A DNA stretch of 64,000 nt from Branchiostoma floridae (lineage: Eukaryota; Chordata; Leptocardii; Amphioxiformes; Branchiostomatidae). Position 1 is the first letter of the stretch. Every line of letters begins with the position of its first letter. The notes beneath the pieces are model-generated. The model was not told where the DNA came from. It was given only the letters and a program-made list of their open reading frames with translations, and ran no database searches. Positions 39,501 through 51,500 of this stretch are shown here, one piece after another. Both the position numbers and the translations under genes were made by a program. Where the stretch lies: positions 25,700,448-25,764,447 of the forward strand of contig NC_049985.1 of NCBI RefSeq assembly GCF_000003815.2, given 5' to 3'.

Positions 39501-42500
39501 ACTGTACTTTGGAATTGTTTCATCCTTGATTTGAAAACAACCCAAAAGCCTCTTTTTTTCCCTCCTACTGCTAAATAAGACCACTGCAAAATTAAATGAA
39601 TTTGCAATAAGTTTCATGGAATGCTGATGAGGGTTAGGTCTAGAGGTGTTCTCCCTGTCCCACTACAGCAAGAGTCAGACACCGCTGCCATGCAGCAGCA
39701 ACTCCAGGAGCAACAAGAACAGCTGCTGCGCGAACAGCTCATCGCCAAGCAGCAGGAACTACTGAAGATGCAGCAAGCCAGGCTGGAGATGGAGCTCCTA
39801 CAGACCAGGGCCAAGCTGGACGAGCAAACCAAGACTCTACACACACGTCCACAGGTCTGATATTCAAGTCTTTTATTTTCTTTGTCAAAATATTACATGT
39901 ATTCATGAAGGTTAGACATTCAGGTAAAACTGGGTAAGATAACTTGATGGCTACAAGAAGTGACCAATGCCACTCAGAATAATGGAAGTAATCGTCATAG
40001 CTACTCTCAAAGAAGACGTTCGACAGGACATGTCCTGGGGGCAATAAGAAAATGGCAAAATAGCCTGACAAAAATGTCTAGGATTACGTTGAAAAATTAA
40101 CAGCCAAATCTCTGCTTGGAGAGTACATCTTATTTGTGGAGATTGATATGTCTTACAATAAAATATTACAAGGTGTTACTAACGCTTAGTCTTATAGTTA
40201 GGAATACTGATTTCGTTCCTGTCATTAAGTAAAGGTGCCACTGAATGGTGAAGTGGACAGTGGATATTAAGGTTTTTCACTTGTGTATGAACATGTTTTT
40301 TGTTGGATCTGCAAGTGATACACAACCTTCAGACTGAACTGGAATTCCACACTGTTCTCTTCCAGGTAACCCCCCAGCCTGCTGTGCCGTTGCCAAGCTT
40401 CTCACAGGTTGCTACTTCTCTGCCAACTACCTCAGTCCCCACGTCAGCAGCTAGAGATCCCCGGTTGGCCAGTCGAGATCCCCGGCTCGCAAGGCAGCCA
40501 GCCAGTCAGCCAGCTTCAACAATGCCACAGTACAACACTGGGGCTTTCCCAAGCACTTCAATGGCTGCACAGTCCTGGTTGGCTTCAGGAACGCATTCTC
40601 CCGTGCCACAACCGCTGGTAGGGGGTGCAGGCCCTTTAGCAGAAAGAATATCAGCCAACCAGCAAAAACGTGGTGGGGAGCCCATAATTGTACCAGTAGC
40701 ACAACCTGCATTAGATGAAACAAGCAGCACTGAGAAGAAGCCAGCTCAGCAGAAAGTTCAGAAACCACAGGAGAAAGCCAAAACCAAGACAGAGACGAAA
40801 GTTTCATCACCAAAGAAGAGTTCCACAAGTGCAAAAGACCAGAAAGGTAAAGACACAAAATCTAAGGACAACAAAGACAAAACCAAGAAAGACGACTCCA
40901 AGAGCAAGCCTGCTGCAAAGACAGAAAAGAAAGATGACAAAAAGAAAGACGAAAAGAAACCTGATCCCAAAAGCACCCGAGGAAAACGTAATTACAGGAC
41001 CCGTAGAAGCGACGAAGATAACAAAGATGACAAAGACAGCAAGTCCAGGGACTCTAAGGATAAGAAGGATGAACAGAAGTCTAGAAACGAGAAGACCAGG
41101 ACTAGCAGTGGCAGCTCAAGTAGCAGGCGTGGTTCAAGGTCATCCCCCGATCGTTCCACTCGTCGGAGGTCAACTTCAAAAAGTAGCTCCCACTCTCCAA
41201 GAGCTAAGTCAAGGTCGCGGTCCCCAGTTCGAAGGCACAGCAGTCGGTCAATATCGCCCAAGGAGCGCCGGTCAAGCCGGTCCGGAAGACAGGATAGAAC
41301 GCCTCCAAGGTCAAGCAGGACTACCCATGAGTCATCCAAAGACAAGGATGACAAAGCCAAGGCAAAGACCAGCGACACGAAGTCCAAGGCTGGTACCAAG
41401 CGAAGCATGGAGAAAGAAAACAAAAGCAAGATCAAGAAGGAGCCGCAGGAAGCAAAACCAGGAAACAAATATGAACAAAGTCAGGACTATGGTATTGGCA
41501 GTCCAAAGTTTTCCCCAGAACCAGAATCGGATGCTGAAGAACCTGTACCCAAGAGATTCCGCTTGGCTGATCGGGACTTCCCAAGGTAGGGTCATAATAT
41601 TTCTGTTGAAAACAACAGTGAATGCAGGAAATGCATTAAAATATTTCAACAGTCATATAGTGTGGCAGTACAATCTCTTTGTGTGTTGTGATGTACAGTC
41701 AATCCTGTACTCTTGACCACCTCAACAAAAGGACCACCTGGCCAATGTGACCACTCCAGATAATTTTTCCCATTGACATAAGCATTAAGAATCCTGTCTA
41801 TAGTGACCACCTGCCTGCAGAGTGCCTACTTGGTGGCTTTCTTGTGCATTTTTTTGTTGTTGAACTGTGCTATGATGTAACAGAACAATCTTTTACCTCA
41901 GGAGAGCCTGGCCATTGCCGCTACAGTCGAACGTGAGGCAGGAACCTCGGGCCAGACGACCGTCCATCAGCTCCCTACCCAGAATCCCCAGGAAGCCAGC
42001 CGGAACTCCTACAAGAAGAATGAGCATCGATCCAGATCTTAAGATCCCCAAGGAGCTCACTCTGGAGAAACAGCAGCAGATCTTGAAACAGGTATATCCT
42101 TTTTTTTAAACTCCTTGTTCCTTGCATTGTTACTACCCATGTTGTGTTACATAGGGAGGACATGCAGTATCATTTAGATTGCTGTTCTGCATATGTACTG
42201 TATCTGTATAGCTGGTATGTCTTCAGTGTAACATGCTGGTTAGTTTCCCCATCATGCAGCAAGTTGTTGTATTACATGGAATGACCTGTGTCACCTAACA
42301 TTGGGGCATATAGCTGAAAACACTGTTCATGAAGCTATCTAATGAAATTATGTTCTTCTGTTCAATAGTTGTAGTGGAAAACAAATTTTAAACACCTCAT
42401 TCTTGGGTTTATAACTTAATAGTGGACATTGCATATACCTGTGATTTGTGACTAGTAGTATCACACTCATTTTTGAGTGGCCAGGCTAGTGGACGGGAGA

Positions 42501-45500
42501 ATGAAAGGTCACAGGTTCAACTTCCAGCATTCCTGGCTAGAAGTTGTGTCCTTGGAAAGGCCCTTTACATGACTTTCCTCACTCCACCGAGGTGTGAAAA
42601 TGAGTACCTTACTTCAGTTGGGGTAAATGGTGGTGGAAAAAGAGAGCCTTCCATTATGGTTTCCAATACATTGATTTACAACCCACTGCCACTATGGGCT
42701 CTAAAAGTAGTTAGACTAACTTTACCTTTATATCCANNNNNNNNNNNNNNNNNNNNNNNNNNNNNNNNNNNNNNNNNNNNNNNNNNNNNNNNNNNNNNNN
42801 NNNNNNNNNNNNNNNNNNNNNNNNNNNNNNNNNNNNNNNNNNNNNNNNNNNNNNNNNNNNNNNNNNNNNNNNNNNNNNNNNNNNNNNNNNNNNNNNNNNN
42901 NNNNNNNNNNNNNNNNNNNNNNNNNNNNNNNNNNNNNNNNNNNNNNNNNNNNNNNNNNNNNNNNNNNNNNNNNNNNNNNNNNNNNNNNNNNNNNNNNNNN
43001 NNNNNNNNNNNNNNNNNNNNNNNNNNNNNNNNNNNNNNNNNNNNNNNNNNNNNNNNNNNNNNNNNNNNNNNNNNNNNNNNNNNNNNNNNNNNNNNNNNNN
43101 NNNNNNNNNNNNNNNNNNNNNNNNNNNNNNNNNNNNNNNNNNNNNNNNNNNNNNNNNNNNNNNNNNNNNNNNNNNNNNNNNNNNNNNNNNNNNNNNNNNN
43201 NNNNNNNNNNNNNNNNNNNNNNNNNNNNNNNNNNNNNNNNNNNNNNNNNNNNNNNNNNNNNNNNNNNNNNNNNNNNNNNNNNNNNNNNNNNNGGCAGGTG
43301 AACAGAGTGGAGAGGAGAGAAGGTGGTGTAAGAGGCGGACGGATGGGTAGAGGCAGGGGGAGGGGACTCCTCCCCACCCCACCATCCCCATGGGCAGAGC
43401 TGAAGCGTCAGCCCTCTGTCGAAGCGAAGTCCCCTTGGGCAGAGTACAAGAAAAGCCATCCCAGCGAGCGAGATTTCCAGTTCCCCGTGAAGGAAGAAAA
43501 AGATGGGGCCAGCGATCAGGCGCAGCAGGCCTACTTAGAACACAGAAAGAAGCTTGAAGAAAGAAAGTCATACTTGGAACACAAGAACAAGCTAAGAAAG
43601 ACACCTTTGTATCTTGAGAGGAGACAGGATTACCCATTCAGGGATTTCCCAATGGATGTTGATGAGCGACAAGGTGCAGCAGGACATGGTAGAGGAAGGG
43701 AAGGCGTAGGGTTTGAAGGAATGCACCGAAGAGCGCTGTTGCCATACTTGGGACAGCAAGACGGTTCTCCAAGGCCTTCGGATGACGGGAGGAGAGAGGA
43801 TCCACGACTCCGCAGGGCGGATGACAGAGGAGCACCAGACTTCAGGGGCGAAGAGGACAGGAGAAGATGGGAAGAGTGGAAGAAGTTTGACGACCAAGTT
43901 TGCAAGCAGTGGAACTTCGAGTACAGGAAGTGGGAGGAGGAGATTAAGAAATGGGAAGACAGCGGGAGACAGGGTGCCCGCCCGCTAGCTCCGCACGAGG
44001 TGTACGGCCGAGGCAAGCAGGAGTTTGATCCCAAGAAGGAGGAAGAGTACAGGAGGTGGCAGGACGACATCCGTCGGTGGGAGCAAGATGGAAGGAATGG
44101 TCCTCCTCCCCCTGCCCCACAGGAAAGTCTGCCCCTGGGTCCCGAGCTCTTAGAAAGGCTGGAGAACGATCGTCGGCAGTGGGCGGAGGAGCGTGCCAAA
44201 TTCCTGAAGGAGCTTAACATTTGGGAGCAAAAGATGGAGCGCTGGAAAAAGTTTGGGAATGGGCCTCCCCCACAACGACCCCAGGAGCCTGAGCATCGTG
44301 GTCTACCTGTGGACAGAAGGTGGGAGGAGGACCGCCAGAGATTTGAAAATGAGCTGAGGAAGTGGGATGCAGATATGGCAATGTGGGAGAAGAATGGCAG
44401 AAGAGGAGCCCCTCCTCTCCGTCCTAAGGAACCCAGTCTGCCCACATCAACACCTGTCGTCTTCATGGAGAGACAAGGGTTCCCACCTGACAGTCAGTTT
44501 GACAGACCGTCCAGGACTTGGGAGGAGGATCATCGCAGGTGGGAAGAAGACATGTGCAGGTGGGAGCAAGGAGGACGAAAGGGCCAACCGCCACAAGAGC
44601 CACTACGTCCCCCTCAGTTTGATCAGCCAAACCAAAGGTTAGAGGACCATCGTAGACGGGAACACGAGGGGAGGAAAGGCCAGTTCGAGAGGTGGCAAGA
44701 TGATCATCGGAGATGGGAAGAAGACATGCGCAGATGGGAGCAGGATGGAAGAAAGGGGCAGCCCCCACAGGAGCCCCTACCGCCACTTCAGTTTGACAAA
44801 GCCGAACTGGAAGCAGAGCACAGAAGATGGCACGAGAGCCGTGGACGGTTCGAGGCCGAACTGAAGAAGTGGGAAGAGAATGGAAGGAGGGCTCCCCCTC
44901 CACCCTCACACATGGATATGCCGCCTCCCCTCGGGCCCGAGATGCCGGAGGTGGCGCGTAAGCAGTGGACGCTGGACTGCCAACACTGGCAAGACCAGAT
45001 GCGAGGTTGGGAACAAGGTGGCAGGCAAGGGCCGCCCCCCTCCCCTCCCTACCACCTGCTGTCCCAGGCCCTGGAGATAAACGACGCTGCCCGCCGACAG
45101 TGGGAGGAGGACCACAGGAGATGGGAAGAAGACATGAAGAGATGGGAAGCAGATGGCAGAAGAGGGTTACCTCCACAGGAGCCGGTGATGCAGATGCCTG
45201 GAGCTCAGCAGCACTTGTCAGCATTGCAGAAACCTGAGCCTGAGTGGAGAGAGTTTGAGGACAAGCGGCGGCAGTGGGAAGAAGAGATGCGCAGATGGGA
45301 AGCAGGAGGGCGGAGAGGTGCTCCTCCTGCAGAGCCCGTTCCCCCTCGTGTGCAATCCCCCGGGATCCAGAACCGTAACTCTCAGTGGGAGGAAGACCAT
45401 CGCAAGTGGCAAGACGATATGAAGAGGTGGGAACTGGATGGGAGAAGAGGCCTACCTCCTATTGAACCCATACATCCTTCAAACCAAGGCCAGCAAGGCC

Positions 45501-48500
45501 CTGCAGCTGCTCAAAGAGAATGGGAGCAAAGACATCGTCGGTGGCAGGAGGATATGAGGAGATGGGAGGCTGACGGCAGGAGAGAGATGCCTCCCCCTGA
45601 ACCCCAACCACCACGGCTAGAGGAAGATCCACGTCGCGAGGTCGCCCTGAGGGAGTGGGAGTCCAACTGTCGTCAGTGGGAGGAAGACATGAGGAGATGG
45701 GAGGAGGGCGGCAAACGAGGAGCGCAGCCAATCAAACCCATCCTGCACCTTCCCCAGGCAAATGTGGCGCTCATCGAGTGGGAAGCCCAGCACCGTCGGT
45801 GGAAGGAAGACATGCAGAGGTGGGAGATGGACGGCAGGAGGGGAGTCCCGCCAACGGAGCCCCTCCGCCCGCCTGCTCCAGACCATCACCCGGATAATTC
45901 CCATCAGACATTTCAGGACAGGCACCGCATGTGGGAGCAAGATATGGACAGGTGGGAAAAAGGTGGGCGCAAGGGCCAAGCTCCTCTTGAGCCTTTACCA
46001 CCCCTCCCTCCCAAGAACGTTCTTTCTGAAGAGGAGAGGAAGAAACTGGATGAAGAGCACCACATGTGGGAGGAGGCCATGACAAGATGGGTGGAGGGTG
46101 GCCGGATGGGCCCCCCACCCCCAGCCCCAGGGGAACAGGAAGAAGTCCCACGGCCACTGATCCCTGGGCTGTCTGGAGCTAGGATGGGAGGTCCTAGAAT
46201 GGATGGACCTGGTCCTGGACCTAGAATGGATGGTCTTGGACCTAGAATGGATGGTCCTGGACCTAGAATGGACGGTCATGGTCCCAGAATGGATGGTCCT
46301 GGGCCAAGAATGGATGGACCTGGTCCTGGACCGAGAATGGATGGACCTGGTCCTGGACCAAGAATGGATGGACCTGGTCCTTTGCCAAGAATGGATGGAC
46401 CTGGACATCGTATGGATGGCCCAGGACACAGGATGCCAGGACCCGGGTTCAGAATGGACGGCCCCATGCAGAGGCCCGGACAGTTTGGAATGATGCAGCC
46501 AGGACTGGTGTCATCAGCTGCTGGGCCCATCATGTCAGGACCTGGACCGATCATGTCTGGACCGATGGGCGGCATGCCGTTCTCCGGACCCGGTCCCGCT
46601 AATGTCTTCGGTAACATGGTGATGGGAGTGGCAACAACGATGCAGCTTGCCATGGGAGGGATGGGGATGACAGGGCAGCCCATGCAGGGACGTCCCCCCA
46701 TGCAGCCGATGCCGGGACCGTCCCACATGAGCATGGGACCCATGCCGGGGATCCCCGTCCATCATCCACCCATGGGATTCGGGATGGCACCACCACCAGC
46801 ACCAGGTCCCTCTCTACAGCCAGCAAAACTGGATGTCAACCAACTGTTCGAGAAGCTGCTAAAGACAGGTGTGTTTACTTTTACTCGAATCAGTGTACTG
46901 TAGTACTAGTAGTCTCATATTGTAGCTGACTTGTGGCATTGCCAGTGTTTTCATCCTTAAAAATATTATGTACATATCATCTGAATGTTGAAGACTCGCA
47001 TAATGCTGCATAGTGCTCCACAGAGTAGTAAAATTCAGTTCAGACACGAAGCATTAGTGGATTTTTATGAATAATTTCATCTTGTTGGAAAATCACTAGA
47101 TAGGTCTTATTCTCAACCTAGGGAATTGTGTTTACAACAATAGCCAATGTTTTGGTCATCTTCCTTGAGGCAATACTGATGCAACCCCTTATCTGCGGTG
47201 TGTCTAGGACCAGTCAGTATTGCCCTGCAGAAGGTGACCAAAATGCCATCGAAACATTGGCTGTTGTGAAATGTGAATACCTTGCTATCCAATTTCAAAG
47301 GCGGACATTTATTTGTTTAGATTGTCTATAACTTTGTACAAAATGAAGTTAAATTGTTTTTGTCTTCACCAGGGATCATCAAGAAGGTTGATGAGAAGAA
47401 AGAAGAGCCAAAGGTGGAGGAGAAGACAGTAGAAGCTAAGAAGGAGGAGAAGACTCGGGTTGTTGTGCCTCTTGAGGAAAGGATGGAGGAGGATGAGCCC
47501 CGAGCTGAGCTGAAACTGGACACCACTGTGCCTCCTCTAACACTGAGAGTGGAAGATCTCAAAACGTAAGTTCAGTCAAAATTTGAACCATCATTGGTCA
47601 GTGTGGCATAACTGCTAAGGCCTAGGAAAAAAAATGTTGTGTTTCCTGTTTCAGTCCTGAAAAAATTAGGGTTTGTAGGTAGGGGATATCTTTTTTTTTT
47701 TTGTAATTTTTTTTAGGCTAGCCAAAAATCTAGTGATACATATTACAATACAGTTGAACAAAGGAAACTGTAATGTATGAGGACACTTGTCTTTCAATGT
47801 CTAACTTTGATTTTGTGCACAATAGATACATTAATCCTTCATTAGATAGGACAAGCAGACTGTTTTTACTTCAATAGGAAGCAGGCTGAATAAAAATTCT
47901 AACTGGAAGCTATGTGACTCCACTGCCCACCCAAAAAAAAGTCTAGGGTCGGCAGGTTTTTCTAGGGAAGGTAGGGAAACAGGAAACACAACATTTTTTT
48001 TCCTAGGCCTAAAGCATTGGACCCCTGATTCGATACTCACCTACTTGATGTTGTGCCCTTTATTACATTTCAAGATGTCAACCATGAGACCAATAAGTAA
48101 GATTTGATCCACTTTATACACCCCTACTCTTTTTGAAAACCTTAGGCAGGTTTTTTAAAACATGCTCTAGGGCCTCCAGTTTTACTTCCTACCCGAGAGG
48201 ATGTCAGTAACCAAACAGTGTTCTCGTCAGGCCTTTTCAGCATAGGGGCCTTCTATGGATCCCGTATACTGTGATTTGGGCCCCTATGCTGTGTTTCAAC
48301 AAGCAAAGGGGAATTTACTGATGTTTTGTAACAAAGTTTTATAAAATGTTGGCTTTATGTCACTAAATTTGGCTCTCAAAATGCAAAAAGTTTGTGAGGA
48401 TTATAAATTTAAACATTTTCAGGGAGAAAATTCTCCAGACCACCTGTTATGCTCAAACCTGGATCGCTTACAATGTGGTTTTGCTACACTAAAATGCCCC

Positions 48501-51500
48501 TATGCTGTGAAAAAAATCCTGGTGAAGACAAATCTTTGTACATTCTCTCACCTGTATCATATGGGAAATTGGACAGTATAGGTGTACAATAGCTCTCAAG
48601 GGCACAACATTGTGGCCAGCCAAGTCAATAACCTTAACCACAAAACCAATGTCTTGTCTGTGCAGGCGGCATAAGGGAGTGATCAACCGCCTGTACTGTG
48701 GGATCCAGTGTTCCTCCTGTGGTAGCAGGTTCCTTCCCGAGGAGACGGACAAGTACGCCAACCATCTGGACTGGCACTTCCGCATGAACCGCAGGGAGAA
48801 GGAGGGCACCGGCAAGGCCTCGCACAGGGACTGGTACTATGGGGTTGATGTGAGTTTTCTCTATACCATGGACTAGATTATGCTTCTAGCAGCCCTTTGA
48901 CTTGTCAGGCTCCTTGAAAGGAGGAGGATGAATCAGCCTTTGATGTTGAGAGACTGTTTTAGACTTACTACTTTATTCACCAACCAGTTAGTTTAACCAC
49001 TGCAGAGTGATGTGTTTATTTTGATCAATGATTTATTTGTAACCCTCTGTCTTTCCAGAGCCTTATTTTAAATCAGTACATTGTCACTGATTGAGTTGAA
49101 AAAGATTGTACAATGATAAAAGAATGCGGAGTAAAACAAATGTATATTTATCTTTGAGACACAATCCTCTGGAAATCTGATTTCTGTCAAAATTTTGACC
49201 CCAGCAGTTGGGAGAAGTAGAAATAGTATTCTTGGGTTTTGAAATAAAAGTGGTAAATGTGTTTCTGTTGCCACCCTTACAGGACTGGATAGCCTATGCA
49301 GAGCTTGGAGATGACGAAGAAGGTAAGTGTCTATGTCCTATGTCATTTATGCAGGCCTCAGAAAATAATTATGTATCATGTTTTATAGCAGGTACAACAT
49401 TGAAGCAGAACTCTGTTGAGGTATTGAGTTTGATCCTAGGTCAAGTAATACCAAAGGCTTTTAGAAAATAAACTGTAGTACATTCTGCTTTCTCTGCTTA
49501 GCACTCAGCATTTGATACCGAGTATGGGAGTTCAACACACACCACTACCAGTGGGCCAGCCCCCTGCTGTAGTGATTGTACAAAGTTGTGTGGCCCAAGG
49601 GTACAGAAAGGGGGATGGACACCACCCTATATGGCACAGAAATGACTTGAACTAGCTAACAAGATGTGGAAAAGTCTATGGTTATGTACTGCAGTGTGAA
49701 ACTTTATTTCCCGTTCTTCCACAGTACAAGAATCAGCCTTCTTTGAGCAACCCGTTCTTCCTACCAGTGAGCCAGGAGAGGTGATCAGCTGTCCTGTCTG
49801 TACAGATGAAGAAAATGATGACGTGAGTTTATGAGTCACCTCAACAACGTGCCTTACTGTTCATTGAGTTCAGTGTAAATGGAACATATTCCTTATGATA
49901 TGCGTTACTAGCCTGGATGCCAGACTGTTTCCAGGGCCAACACAAGTGCTTTAGTTCCAGGTCTAACACAGACTAGCTCTTCCAGCTCTAGATCCCACTA
50001 GGAAATTCTGCCACAACACACAGTAATATGTGAGGACAGTGGTTACATGACATAATCTACATGTATCGGCAAATTTACATGTATATTTAGTTATGATATG
50101 CACGGTGACCTCCCTAGACTCTCTCACAAGATCAGGAAACGGAGGATGGCGCTGGCCGGACACTGTGTCCGACATACAGAACTGGTAGCCAACCAGCTTA
50201 TCCTCTGGGAGCCAACAGAAGGAAAGAGAAGAAGGGGAAGAAAGCGTACTACCTTCACTAACAACCTTAAAAGGGACACACAAATCAGTAACATCACCAC
50301 AGCAGAGCTTTACTCCCTCATGGAAGATAAGGCCGAATGGAGAAGAATAATCCATTGTGACCCGTGATGGCATCCATGATGTCCACGTTCAAGGTTCATT
50401 TAGTTATCATAACCTGTTCTAACTATCTCTTGTTGATGATTGACAGATCTGTGACATCTGCCAGGAACCGTTTGAGCAGTTCTGGGATGAGGATGAGGAG
50501 GCGTGGCACCTGAAGGATGCAGTCAGGGTGAACGGCAAGGCAAGGGCATTTCCATCTTCATTTTTTCTGCTTTTGTAAAGGTCCCATAGCCTTTTGGGCC
50601 ATAGGTGGCTTGTTAGTCCACTATGTCTAGGGCACGGTATTGGAAGACGGAGCCCAACCCTCTCCTTCCACCGCAATTCAATGTGCCCATGTGAGAATTT
50701 TGAGTAAAGTCTTTGGAAGAACTGTTTGCTTGCCATAGGAATTGGTGATACTCTTACAAATTATTAAAGACCTCTATTGTATTTGTATAAGTTTTGTGCT
50801 AATCCAAAAGATGTACTGCCATTCCAAAAACGTTTTTCATATATAGTTTTCTGTCATACCAACTTCTTATAAAAGAAGTTATGGGCAGTGAGTGAGTGAG
50901 TGAGTGAGTGAGTGAGTGATGAAACAAATATGAAGACATTGACTTGTTGGTAGTTGTTTACCAGTTCAATGGAGGCCTTTTAAAAGAAAGGAGCATGTAT
51001 TCTGACTCAGTTTTTTATTTACTGTTCATTGCAGACATACCATCCAAATTGCTACGAGGATTATGACGAGGTAAGTACAACACATGCCTCCGCTGGCTAA
51101 GTCTTTTTACGTTCCAGTGGATCAATCATAAGGAAGTGACTTACACATCACCGTGAGATTGAAGTAACATGCATGCACCCGTGATACCAATAACAATAAA
51201 TATGCAATCATAACACCAGCCGTAAATTTTCGAAAAGGGAATGCAACTATAAGTAATTCACTTGATTTCTATTTCCATGACACGCACACAGTTTCTTTTT
51301 TTCTTCTCATGATATAATTGCATGCTACCTTTCTCTTTTTAGTTGCTCTGTCCAGAATAATACTAGTGTGCATCACTGTGCATGGATAGGTTGCTTTCTA
51401 TTCATTCATTCTATGTCTCTTTAAAATGAGAGACGTCCTTGAAAAATATGGTAACTTGGCCAATATTTAGGTATGCTAGAGAAATATTTACCAACATTAG

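Noticed and set aside
42473-43292. Apparent extension of the PCF11 exon 7 frame leftwards through the gap
   Set aside because: The left part is a SINE in an intron and the frame is open only because N bases hide stops; exon 7 is taken to start at 43298.
43630-45224. Long minus-strand frames (278 and 253 codons) opposite PCF11 exon 7
   Set aside because: Shadows of the GC-rich, stop-poor W-repeat coding strand; no domains and low-complexity translation.
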